Source of the DNA: Aquipseudomonas alcaligenes NBRC 14159
GTDB taxonomy: Bacteria; Pseudomonadota; Gammaproteobacteria; Pseudomonadales; Pseudomonadaceae
DNA: 64,000 nt
Direction of reading: 5' to 3'
Assembly: GCF_000467105.1 (NCBI RefSeq)
Contig: NZ_BATI01000028.1
Span: 1 to 64,000, forward strand
Position numbers and translations under genes: made by a program. The notes beneath the pieces were generated by a model. It was not told where the DNA came from. It did no database searches and worked only from the letters and a program-made list of their open reading frames with translations. Every line of letters starts with the position of its first letter. The first letter of the stretch is position 1. Shown here in pieces: positions 56,373-64,000 of this stretch.

Positions 56373-57416
56373 ATGACTACGAGACGCAAGTTCCTGCAGA
56401 CCGCCGCGCTGGCCGGCGGCACTGCAGCCCTGGGCTCGGCGCACATCTACGCCGCGGAACCGAAGAAAATCACCTGGCGCCTGCAGACCTACGCCGGCCC
56501 GGCGCTGGCCGAGCACGTGATCAAGCCCTCCATCGATGCGTTCAACAAGGTCGCCGAGGGGCAGATGGAGATCCAGCTGTACTTCGCCGACCAGCTGGTG
56601 CCCACCGGCGAGCTGTTCCGCGCCATGCAGAAAGGCACCATCGATGCGGTGCAGAGTGACGACGACTCGATCGCCGCGCCGGTCGACGTCGCCGTGTTCG
56701 GTGGCTACTTCCCCTTCGCCACCCGCTACAGCCTCGACGTGCCGGTGCTGTTCGAACAGTTCGGCCTGCGGCAGATCTGGGAGGAGGCCTACGCCGAGGT
56801 CAAGGGCGTGACCTGGCTCGGCGCCGGCGCCTGGGACCCCTGCCACTTCGCCACGGTCGAGCCGATCAACTCGCTGGCCGACCTCAAGGGCAAGCGGGTG
56901 TTCACCTTCCCCACCGCCGGCAAGTTCCTCGCCCGCTTCGGGGTGATCCCGGTGACGCTGCCCTGGGAGGACGTCGAGGTGGCGATCCAGACCGGCGAGC
57001 TGGACGGCATCGCCTGGTCCGGCATCACCGAGGACTACACGGTGGGTTGGGCCAACGTCACCAAGTACTTCCTCACCAACAACATCTCCGGCGCCTGGAT
57101 CGGCTCCTACTTCGCCAACTCGGAGAAGTGGGCGGAAGTACCGGACAAGCTCAAGGACCTGTTCCGCCTGTGCATGGACAGCTCGCACTACTACCGCCAG
57201 CACTGGTACTGGGGCGGCGAGGCCAAGCTGCGGGTGGAGGGTGACAAGCTCAAGCTGACCACCATTCCCGCCGCGGAGTGGCAGACGGTGGAGGACGAGG
57301 CGCGCAAGTTCTGGGACGAGATCGCCAAGACCAGCCCGCGCTGCGCCAAGGTGGTCGAGACCTTCAAGCGCTACAACGCGCTGATGGACAAGGCCGGTCC
57401 GCCCTATCGCTACTGA
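56373..57416 (+). CDS. dctP: TRAP transporter substrate-binding protein (DctP), Tat-exported
   Basis: A 347-residue periplasmic binding protein. ATG 56373 gives MTTRRKFLQTAALAGG, a twin-arginine signal (RRKFLQ) with cleavage near IYA-A, instead of the Sec signal of most DctP proteins. The mature part starts KKITWRLQTYAGPALAEHV. The TRAP signature region is LKGKRVFTFPTAGKFLARFG, with the conserved Arg expected to bind a carboxylate not obvious in the usual place. The family of Tat-exported TRAP proteins includes 2-oxoacid and aromatic-acid binders. The gene is 112 bases after dctM. Confidence 0.9.
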   Translation: MTTRRKFLQTAALAGGTAALGSAHIYAAEPKKITWRLQTYAGPALAEHVIKPSIDAFNKVAEGQMEIQLYFADQLVPTGELFRAMQKGTIDAVQSDDDSIAAPVDVAVFGGYFPFATRYSLDVPVLFEQFGLRQIWEEAYAEVKGVTWLGAGAWDPCHFATVEPINSLADLKGKRVFTFPTAGKFLARFGVIPVTLPWEDVEVAIQTGELDGIAWSGITEDYTVGWANVTKYFLTNNISGAWIGSYFANSEKWAEVPDKLKDLFRLCMDSSHYYRQHWYWGGEAKLRVEGDKLKLTTIPAAEWQTVEDEARKFWDEIAKTSPRCAKVVETFKRYNALMDKAGPPYRY

Positions 57417-57479
57417 GTGCCCGGCCTCCTCGCGGCGCGTTCGTCGCCGCGCGCCGGGCCAGCGCCCGGCGTGGCGATC

Positions 57480-58346
57480 TCAGCGGCTCAGCTGGCGGAC
57501 CTCGGCGCAGCTGTCGACTAGGCTGTAGCGCTGCGCGTCATCGCGCATCACCCGGCCCATGGCGATCTGCGGGTCGTGGGTGAACACCAGGCGGCCGTCG
57601 CGGGCCAGCAGGCTGTCGAGCAGGCGCTCCTTCTCTTCGATCAGGCCTTCGGGAAAGCGGTCGTAACCCATGGTCAGCGGCAGGTGCACCCAGGGTGCAC
57701 CGGGCACCAGGTCGCCGGCGAACACCACCGGGCCTCCCGGCATGGCGACTTCCGGCAGCAGCTGCCCGGGGGTGTGGCCGTCGCTCCAGTGCAGCCGCCA
57801 GTCGCCGCCGAGCAGCGGCGACTGGCCCTGCTGGTCGAGCAGCTCCAGGCGGCCGCTGGCCTCCAGCAGATCGAGCAGTTCCGGGATGTACGAGGCCCGG
57901 TCGCGCGGATGCGGACTGCGCGCGCGCTGCCACTGGCGGCGCCCGACCAGGAAGCGGGCGTTGGGGAACAGCAGGCGCGGCGGCTGGCCCTCCTGCCACG
58001 CGGCGAGCAGGCCGCCGGCATGGTCGAAATGCAGGTGGGTGAGGATCACCAGGTCGATGTCGGCATCGCTCAGGCCTTCGGCCGCCAGGCTTTCGAGCAG
58101 CACATGGTGCGACTCCTGGACGCCGAAGCGGGCTTTCAGTTCGGGGCTGAAGAAGGCGCCGATACCGGTCTCGATGAGGATGTTGCGGTCGGGCTCGCGC
58201 ACCAGCAGGGCGCGGCAGCCGAGATCGATGCGGTTGTGTTCGTCGGCCGGCATCCAGCGTTGCCAGAGGGCCTTGGGGGCGTTGCCGAACATGGCGCCGC
58301 CGTCGAGCTTCTGGCTGTTGCCGCGCAGGGTGGTCAGGGTTCGCAT
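57480..58346 (-). CDS. MBL-fold metallohydrolase
   Basis: A 288-residue protein starting at ATG 58346 ([19 protein letters not shown]). The metal site is [10 protein letters not shown] (HxHxDH), with further ligands in [10 protein letters not shown] and VFAGDLVPG. The N-terminal [13 protein letters not shown] is shared with lactonase-like AttM/AhlD-type members, but many relatives have other substrates. It would hydrolyse an ester, thioester or lactone. It follows an acyl-CoA dehydrogenase gene on the same strand after a terminator, so joint function with it is unproven. Confidence 0.85.
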   Translation of the reverse strand: MRTLTTLRGNSQKLDGGAMFGNAPKALWQRWMPADEHNRIDLGCRALLVREPDRNILIETGIGAFFSPELKARFGVQESHHVLLESLAAEGLSDADIDLVILTHLHFDHAGGLLAAWQEGQPPRLLFPNARFLVGRRQWQRARSPHPRDRASYIPELLDLLEASGRLELLDQQGQSPLLGGDWRLHWSDGHTPGQLLPEVAMPGGPVVFAGDLVPGAPWVHLPLTMGYDRFPEGLIEEKERLLDSLLARDGRLVFTHDPQIAMGRVMRDDAQRYSLVDSCAEVRQLSR

Positions 58347-58364
58347 GAGGCGCTCCGGGGGAAT

Positions 58365-58390
58365 AAAAAGGCGCGGCCGGCAGGCCGCGC
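58365..58390 (-). terminator. Terminator after the acyl-CoA dehydrogenase gene
   Basis: Eight-base GC arms (58371-58378, 58383-58390) around GGCA; on the reverse strand a T run follows (A run 58365-58369). Confidence 0.88.
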
Positions 58391-58407
58391 AAGTCTCGCT
58401 CAATGGC

Positions 58408-60177
58408 TCAGAACTGTTCGGCGTCGTGACCGAACAGCGGCGCGCTGCCGCCGCGGATGCAGGCCTCCAGCCCCAGGCAGCGGGGCAGCAGGCGGCGGAA
58501 GAAGAACTCCGCGCTGGCCAGCTTGCCGGCGTGGAAGCGCTCGTCTTCGTGGCGGCGTGCCGCCGCGCAGTCGGCCATGCGTGCCCACATGTAGGCGTAG
58601 GCGGTGTAGCCGAACAGGTGCAGGTACTCCACCGACGCGGCGCCGATCTCGTTGGGGTTGCTGCGCGCCTGTTCCAGTAGCCAGCCACTGATCGCGCGCA
58701 GGCGCTGCACGGCGTCCTTCAGCTCGTCGGCATACAGGCCGCCGCGAGCGGCCCAGGCCTCCATCTCGGCGCAGAACGTCTGCAGGCTGGCGCCGCCGCC
58801 GGCCGCCACCTTGCGCCCGAGCAGGTCGAGGGCCTGGATGCCGTTGGTGCCTTCGTAGATCTGCGCGATGCGCACATCGCGCACCAGCTGTTCCTGGCCC
58901 CATTCGCGGATATAGCCGTGGCCGCCGAATACCTGCTGGCCGTGGATGCAGCTGTCCAGGCCGGTGTCGGTGAAGAAGGCCTTGGCCACCGGCGTGAGCA
59001 GCGCGACCAGCGCCTCGGCGCGGCTGCGCTCGTCGGCGTCGTCGGCGTACTTGGCCAGGTCGAGCTGCTGGCCGACGTAGCAGGCGAAGGCACGGCCGCC
59101 TTCGGTCATGGCCTTGATGGTCAGCAGCATGCGGCGCACATCCGGGTGCACGATGATCGGGTCGGCCGCCTTGTCGGTGGCCTGCGGGCCGCTCGGCGCG
59201 CGGCTCTGGATGCGCTCGCGGGCGTAGGTCACGGCGTTCTGGTAGCTGGCCTCGGCGCAGCCTATGCCCTGGATGCCGATGGACAGGCGCTCGTAGTTCA
59301 TCATGGTGAACATGGCCGCCAGGCCCTTGTTGACCTCGCCGACCAGGTAGCCGGTGGCGCCGTCGAAGTTCATCACGCAGGTGGCCGAGGCCTTGATGCC
59401 CATCTTGTGTTCGATGGAGCCGCAGCTCACCGCGTTGCGCTCGCCGAGGCTGCCGTCGGCGTTGACCATGACCTTGGGCACCAGGAACAGCGAGATGCCT
59501 TTCGGGCCGGTCGGGGCGTCCGGCAGCTTGGCCAGGACCAGGTGGATGATGTTCTCGGTCAGGTCCTGCTCGCCGCCGGTGATGAAGATCTTGCTGCCGC
59601 TGATGCGGTAGCTGCCGTCGGCCTGGGCCTCGGCGCGGGTGCGGATCAGCCCCAGGTCGGTGCCGGCGTGGGCTTCGGTCAGGCACATGGCGCCGGCCCA
59701 GCGGCCCTCGTACATGGGCGGCAGGTAGAGGCTTTTCAGTGCTTCGCTGGCATGTGCGTCGATCGCCAGGCAGGCGCCGGAGCTCAGTGCGGAGTACAGC
59801 GCGAAGCTGGAACCGGCGGCATACAGCATCTCCTCGAAGGCCACCGCGAGCATCTTGGGCATGCCCATGCCGCCGTACTGCGGGTTGCCGGAAAGGCCGA
59901 CCCAGCCGCCCTGGATATAGGTCGCATAGGCCTCCTTGAAGCCCTGCGGCGTGGTCACCGCGCCGCCCTGCCATTGCGCGCCTTCTTCATCGCCGCTGCG
60001 GTTGAGCGGGGCGATCAGCTGCCCGGTGACCTTGGCGGCTTCCTCCAGAATGGCGTCGGCGGTGTCGGCATCCACGCACTCGGCCAGCGCGGGCAGGCGA
60101 GACCAGAGCTGCGCGGCCTGGAAGACCTCGTGCAGGACGAAGCGCATGTCGCGCAGGGGGGCGTGGTAGTCGGGCAT
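58408..60177 (-). CDS. Acyl-CoA dehydrogenase, long DmdC/AcdA-type
   Basis: A 589-residue FAD enzyme, longer than classic acyl-CoA dehydrogenases because of N- and C-terminal extensions. Motifs: [20 protein letters not shown] (FAD/substrate), [19 protein letters not shown], and [20 protein letters not shown] with [20 protein letters not shown]. The catalytic Glu is expected in YEGTNG. Databases often name such proteins 3-methylmercaptopropionyl-CoA dehydrogenase; most in Pseudomonas probably act on fatty acyl-CoAs. The acyl-CoA synthetase and acetate transporter genes nearby fit fatty-acid or short-acid use. Confidence 0.88.
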   Translation of the reverse strand: MPDYHAPLRDMRFVLHEVFQAAQLWSRLPALAECVDADTADAILEEAAKVTGQLIAPLNRSGDEEGAQWQGGAVTTPQGFKEAYATYIQGGWVGLSGNPQYGGMGMPKMLAVAFEEMLYAAGSSFALYSALSSGACLAIDAHASEALKSLYLPPMYEGRWAGAMCLTEAHAGTDLGLIRTRAEAQADGSYRISGSKIFITGGEQDLTENIIHLVLAKLPDAPTGPKGISLFLVPKVMVNADGSLGERNAVSCGSIEHKMGIKASATCVMNFDGATGYLVGEVNKGLAAMFTMMNYERLSIGIQGIGCAEASYQNAVTYARERIQSRAPSGPQATDKAADPIIVHPDVRRMLLTIKAMTEGGRAFACYVGQQLDLAKYADDADERSRAEALVALLTPVAKAFFTDTGLDSCIHGQQVFGGHGYIREWGQEQLVRDVRIAQIYEGTNGIQALDLLGRKVAAGGGASLQTFCAEMEAWAARGGLYADELKDAVQRLRAISGWLLEQARSNPNEIGAASVEYLHLFGYTAYAYMWARMADCAAARRHEDERFHAGKLASAEFFFRRLLPRCLGLEACIRGGSAPLFGHDAEQF

Positions 60178-60227
60178 GGCAAACCTCTCGACGAAAGCGC
60201 CGGAGCGAGGCTCCGGCGGTGGGTGAT

Positions 60228-60254
60228 AAAAAGGGACCGCCGCGAGGACGGTCC
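60228..60254 (-). terminator. Terminator after actP
   Basis: On the reverse strand GGACCG, a nine-base loop, CGGTCC, then a T run (forward A run 60228-60232; arms 60234-60239 and 60249-60254). Confidence 0.85.
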
Positions 60255-60302
60255 GTAGGGTCGGTGGACACCGAAATCACCACCGACAGCGTCAATCTCG
60301 GA

Positions 60303-61979
60303 TCAGTGGCTGGACGCGGCGGCGGCGCCCAGGCCGGTCTGCGCCCGGACGAACTGGTCGTCGAAGGCGGCGCGCTCACGCTCGGCGCGGGCGCTGCGGT
60401 CCATCCTGGAGACCACGACGATGACCAGGAAGGCCAGCGGCATGGAGAACAGCGCCGGATGGTCGTAGGGGTAGATCGCCTCGGCATGGCCCAGCACCGC
60501 CACCCACACCGCCGGCGACAGGATCACCAGCACCAGGGCGCTGATCAGGCCGGCGCAGCCGCCGAGCAGGGCGCCGCGGGTGGTCAGGCCCTTCCAGTAC
60601 ATGGCCATGATCAGCACCGGGAAGTTGGTAGAGGCGGCGATGCCGAAGGTCAGGCCGACCAGGAAGGCCACGTTCTGCTGCTCGAACAGGATGCCCAGGC
60701 CGATGGCGACCAGGCCGAGGCCGACGGTGGCGATGCGGGTCACGCGCATTTCGTCGCGCTCGCTGGCGCGGCCCTTCTTCAGCACGGTGGCATACAGGTC
60801 ATGGGAGATCGCCGAGGCGCCGGCCAGGGCCAGGCCCGCGACCACCGCGAGGATGGTGGCGAAGGCCACGGCCGAGAGGAAGCCGAGGAACAGGTTGCCG
60901 CCCACGGCCTTGGCCAGGTGCATGGCCACCATGTTGCCGCCGCCGATCAGCGCGCCGCCGAGCTGGCCGTCGACGAAGAACTGCGGGTCCTGACCGACGA
61001 TGACGATGGCGGCGAAGCCCAGCACCATCACCACGAGGAAGAAGAAGCCGATGAAGCCGGTGGCGTAGAACACCGACTTGCGCGCTTCCTTGGCGTTGGG
61101 CACGGTGAAGAAGCGCATCAGGATGTGCGGCAGGCCGGCGATGCCGAAGACCAGGCCGAGCGACAGCGAGGCGGCGTTGATCGGGTCGGCCAGCATGGCG
61201 CCCGGGCCCATGATGGCGCTGCCGATGGCATGCGCATCGACGGCGCGCTGCGCCAGGTTCTCCAGGCTGAAACCGAACTCGGCCAGCGCCAGGCCGGCCA
61301 GGGTGGTGCCGCCGGCGAGTAGCAGCACGGCCTTGATGATCTGCACCCAGGTGGTGGCGATCATGCCGCCGAAGATCACGTAGACCAACATCAGCACGCC
61401 GACCACCATCACCGCGGTGCGGTAGTCGAGGCCGAACAGCAGCTTGATCAGCTGACCGGCGCCGACCATCTGCACCACCAGGTAGCAGCACACCACGGTC
61501 AGCGAGCCGAAGGCGGCGAAGGTGCGGATGCGGTTCTGGTCCAGGCGGTAGGAGACGATGTCGGCGAAGGTGAACTTGCCCAGGTTGCGCAGGCGCTCGG
61601 CCATCAGGAAGGTGATCACCGGCCAGCCCATGAAGAACGCCACGGTGTAGACGAAGCCGTCGTAGCCCTTGGCGAACACCAGGCTGGACAGGCCCAGCAA
61701 GGTGGCGGCGGACATGTAGTCGCCGGCAATCGCCAGGCCGTTCTGGAAGCCGCTGATGCCGCCGCCGGCGGTGTAGAAGTCGGCGGTCGACTTGGTCTGC
61801 CGGGCGGCCCACCAGGTGATCGCCAGGGTGGCCATGACGAAGACGAAGAACATGCCGATGGCGGTCATGTTCACCGGCTGGCGCTCCGCCACCAGCGGTG
61901 CGGCGAAGGACGCGCCCGGCAGCATCACGCCCAGTGCCAGGGCCCAGGTCAGTACCCAGTTCATCGACAGGCGGCTCAT
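60303..61979 (-). CDS. actP: Cation/acetate symporter ActP
   Basis: A 558-residue sodium:solute symporter family protein starting at ATG 61979 ([18 protein letters not shown]). An N-terminal signal-like segment is followed by about 13 helices. Landmarks are [42 protein letters not shown] and [18 protein letters not shown]. It imports acetate and other short monocarboxylates. Its ATG overlaps the stop of the upstream DUF485 gene by four bases, the usual yjcH-actP arrangement. Confidence 0.94.
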   Translation of the reverse strand: MSRLSMNWVLTWALALGVMLPGASFAAPLVAERQPVNMTAIGMFFVFVMATLAITWWAARQTKSTADFYTAGGGISGFQNGLAIAGDYMSAATLLGLSSLVFAKGYDGFVYTVAFFMGWPVITFLMAERLRNLGKFTFADIVSYRLDQNRIRTFAAFGSLTVVCCYLVVQMVGAGQLIKLLFGLDYRTAVMVVGVLMLVYVIFGGMIATTWVQIIKAVLLLAGGTTLAGLALAEFGFSLENLAQRAVDAHAIGSAIMGPGAMLADPINAASLSLGLVFGIAGLPHILMRFFTVPNAKEARKSVFYATGFIGFFFLVVMVLGFAAIVIVGQDPQFFVDGQLGGALIGGGNMVAMHLAKAVGGNLFLGFLSAVAFATILAVVAGLALAGASAISHDLYATVLKKGRASERDEMRVTRIATVGLGLVAIGLGILFEQQNVAFLVGLTFGIAASTNFPVLIMAMYWKGLTTRGALLGGCAGLISALVLVILSPAVWVAVLGHAEAIYPYDHPALFSMPLAFLVIVVVSRMDRSARAERERAAFDDQFVRAQTGLGAAAASSH

Positions 61980-62299
61980 TTCAGCTCCTCCAGCAGGGCG
62001 CTGCTCAGGCGGTCGAAGTCGCGGTTGGCGGTGCGCACGTACCAGCCGGTGAGCAGCCAGGACACCAGGATAATGGCGCCAGCCACCGGAATGCCGACGC
62101 TCAGCTGCTGGCCATCGACCAGCGGGGCGTGCAGCCAGCGGGGGGCGAAGGCGACGATCAGCATGAACAGGTAGTAGCCGCCCAGCACGGCGGCGGTGAG
62201 GCTCCAGGCGAGGCGCGAGCGCCGCCGCACCAGCTCCTGGAAACGCGGGTTGCTGCGGATCTGCGCATAGCGCTGGGTATGCGGTGAGGTCTGGGTCAT
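61976..62299 (-). CDS. yjcH: DUF485 membrane protein (YjcH-like), ActP partner
   Basis: A 107-residue protein with two membrane helices ([19 protein letters not shown] and [19 protein letters not shown] regions) and a basic N-terminus with [18 protein letters not shown], the DUF485 hallmark. ATG 62299 ([14 protein letters not shown]) follows AAGGAAC. Always upstream of actP in proteobacteria; role unknown, perhaps stability of ActP. The next gene upstream is an acyl-CoA synthetase 99 bases away. Confidence 0.9.
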   Translation of the reverse strand: MTQTSPHTQRYAQIRSNPRFQELVRRRSRLAWSLTAAVLGGYYLFMLIVAFAPRWLHAPLVDGQQLSVGIPVAGAIILVSWLLTGWYVRTANRDFDRLSSALLEELK

Positions 62300-62398
62300 G
62301 TGAAGTTCCTTGTTGTTTTTGTGGAACCTGGGCAAAGCCTCCCCGTGCGACCGGCATGAGCCGGCCGCCGGAGCGGCGGTACGGAGTGGGGGGCGGGC

Positions 62399-64000
62399 TT
62401 ACAGGGCCTTGGCCATGTCGCGCAGCACGTACTTCTGGATCTTGCCGGTGCTGGTCTTGGGCAGCTGGGTGAAGACCACGGTCCTGGGCACCTTGAAGCC
62501 GGCCAGGTGCTCGCGGCAGAAGGCGATGATGTCGGCCTGGGTCACGTTCTGGTGGTCGGCCTTGAGGGTGATGAAGGCGCAGGGCGTTTCACCCCACTTC
62601 TCGTCCGGACGGGCGACGACGGCCGCTTCCAGTACGCCGTGGTGGCGATAGAGCACCCCCTCGACCTCGATGGTGCTGATGTTCTCGCCACCGGAGATGA
62701 TGATGTCCTTGAGGCGATCGCGGATTTCCACGTAGCCGTCCGGGTGGCACACGGCCAGGTCGCCGGTGTGGAACCAGCCGCCCTCGAAGGCCTCTTCGGT
62801 GGCGGTCGGGTTCTTCAGGTAGCCCTTCATCACGGTGTTGCCGCGCATGAAGATCTCGCCGATGGTCTCGCCATCGCGCGGCACCGGTTCCAGCGTCTTG
62901 GGATCGCCGACCATGACACCTTCCAGGGTCGGGTAGCGCACGCCCTGGCGGGCCTTGATCTGCGCCCGCTCATCCAGCGGCAGGGCGTCCCACTCGGCAT
63001 GCCAGGCGCACAGGGTGACCGGGCCGTACACCTCGGTGAGGCCGTAGACATGGGTGACATGGATGCCCATTTCCTCGACCGCGCCAATCACCTTGGCGGG
63101 CGGCGCCGCGCCGGCCACCATGGCCTTGACCGGGTGATCGATGGCGGCCTTGGCTTCCGGCGGCATGTTGACCAGGGCGTTGAGCACGATCGGCGCGCCG
63201 CACAGATGGGTGACCTGCTCGTCGCGGATCAGGGTGAGGATCTTGGCCGGGTCGACCCGGCGCAGGAACACGTGCACGCCGGCCAGCGCGGTGATGGTCC
63301 AGGGGTAGCACCAGCCATTGCAGTGGAACATCGGCAGGGTCCACAGGTACACCGGGTGGTTGCCCATGTTCCAGGTCATCTGGTTGCCGAGGGCATTCAG
63401 GTAGGCGCCGCGGTGGTGGTAGACCACGCCCTTGGGATTGCCGGTGGTGCCGGAGGTGTAGTTGAGGCTGATGGCGTCCCATTCGTCGTGCGGCCACTGC
63501 CAGGCGAACTCCGGGTCACCCTCGGCCAGCAGCGCCTCGTAGTCGAGATCGCTGACCGGCTGGCCCTCGCCGTACTCGGGATCGTTGACGTCGATCACCA
63601 GCAGCGGGTGGCCGAGCATGCCGACGGCGGCGTGGATCACGTCATGGAATTCACGGTCGGCGATCAGCGCCTTGGCTTCGCCGTGCTGCAGCATGAAGGC
63701 GATGGCTTCGGCGTCCAGGCGCACATTGAGGGTGTTGAGCACGGCACCGATCATCGGCACGCCGAAGTGCGCCTCGAGCATCTCCGGGATGTTCGGCAGC
63801 ATCACCGCCACCGTGTCGCCCTTCTTGATGCCGCGGCCGGCCAGGGCCGAGGCCAGGCGGCGGCAGCGCGCATAGGTCTGGGCCCAGTCGCGGCGTACGG
63901 CGCCGTGCACCACCGCCGGGTAGTGCGGGTACACCGCCGCCGTGCGCTCGATGAAGCTCAGCGGGCTGAGGGCGATGTGGTTGACCGGGGCAGGATTCAG
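62399..64000 (-). CDS. Acyl-CoA synthetase, AMP-forming (5' end outside window)
   Basis: At least 534 residues; the frame is open to the last base of the window and the true start lies beyond it, since [19 protein letters not shown] precedes the first in-window GTG at 63934. The AMP-binding motif is [20 protein letters not shown]; later come [31 protein letters not shown] and the C-terminal catalytic Lys in [13 protein letters not shown]. This is the medium-chain/AlkK-like type that makes CoA thioesters of fatty or short acids. Placement upstream of yjcH-actP suggests coordinated use of small acids. Confidence 0.9.
   Translation of the reverse strand: MNPAPVNHIALSPLSFIERTAAVYPHYPAVVHGAVRRDWAQTYARCRRLASALAGRGIKKGDTVAVMLPNIPEMLEAHFGVPMIGAVLNTLNVRLDAEAIAFMLQHGEAKALIADREFHDVIHAAVGMLGHPLLVIDVNDPEYGEGQPVSDLDYEALLAEGDPEFAWQWPHDEWDAISLNYTSGTTGNPKGVVYHHRGAYLNALGNQMTWNMGNHPVYLWTLPMFHCNGWCYPWTITALAGVHVFLRRVDPAKILTLIRDEQVTHLCGAPIVLNALVNMPPEAKAAIDHPVKAMVAGAAPPAKVIGAVEEMGIHVTHVYGLTEVYGPVTLCAWHAEWDALPLDERAQIKARQGVRYPTLEGVMVGDPKTLEPVPRDGETIGEIFMRGNTVMKGYLKNPTATEEAFEGGWFHTGDLAVCHPDGYVEIRDRLKDIIISGGENISTIEVEGVLYRHHGVLEAAVVARPDEKWGETPCAFITLKADHQNVTQADIIAFCREHLAGFKVPRTVVFTQLPKTSTGKIQKYVLRDMAKAL

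Noticed and set aside
60178..60302. Possible small gene between actP and the acyl-CoA dehydrogenase gene
   Set aside because: The gap is explained by a terminator and a short leader.

Overview
The window is a gene-dense, roughly 65% G+C chromosomal segment of a gammaproteobacterium, almost certainly a Pseudomonas of the P. aeruginosa / P. mendocina / P. alcaligenes breadth. The evidence is gene content and gene order: hldE-msbA beside an LPS-core kinase-like gene; serB-fimX-psd-rhdA-motAB-rsgA-orn-queG-nnrD-tsaE-amiB-mutL-miaA-hfq-hflX-hflK-hflC-hisZ-purA in the order I remember from P. aeruginosa; and mpl-ubiX near an AcoR/EatR-type activator. I see no phage, transposase, CRISPR array, tRNA or rRNA. 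Comparisons with P. aeruginosa are from memory, not from an alignment.

Layout. (1) 1-11.6 kb, envelope: end of an LPS-core gene of lower G+C, a kinase-like LPS gene, msbA, mig-14, dnpA, hldE, a Nudix-like unknown, an aldo/keto reductase, an FAD oxidoreductase, an EmrE-type pump and waaA. (2) 11.6-24.5 kb, surface and motility: a YdjM-like membrane protein, ahpA, serB, fimX, a PilZ-like protein, psd, rhdA, an HDOD protein, and motAB with a sigma-28-like promoter. (3) 24.5-41.2 kb, housekeeping: rsgA, a membrane-anchored methyltransferase, orn, queG, then one long forward block nnrD-tsaE-amiB-mutL-miaA-hfq-hflX-hflK-hflC-yjeT-hisZ-purA with many start/stop overlaps. (4) 41.3-43.2 kb: ppa, mtfA and a GNAT acetyltransferase, all reverse. 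(5) 43.5-51.7 kb, the accessory part: an ExaC-type aldehyde dehydrogenase with a near-consensus sigma-54 promoter and a palindromic upstream site, a divergent AcoR/EatR-type sigma-54 activator, and a reverse cluster of a glutamine-synthetase-like ligase, an aldehyde dehydrogenase and an iron alcohol dehydrogenase. (6) 51.9-57.4 kb: mpl, ubiX, a small lipoprotein and a TRAP transporter with a Tat-exported binding protein. (7) 57.5-64 kb, reverse: an MBL-fold hydrolase, an acyl-CoA dehydrogenase, actP with its DUF485 partner, and an acyl-CoA synthetase cut by the window end.

Most of the window is conserved core. The best candidate for something less described is region 5. Between the activator and mpl lies a putative gamma-glutamyl ligase / alcohol dehydrogenase / aldehyde dehydrogenase set that would suit N-glutamylated breakdown of an amino alcohol such as ethanolamine without cobalamin. 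The gap after the activator gene also holds a cluster of DnaA-box-like motifs, including a perfect 14-bp inverted repeat, and the operon and the mpl-ubiX gap carry five copies of a REP-like palindrome. No stretch longer than about 300 bases lacks a gene.
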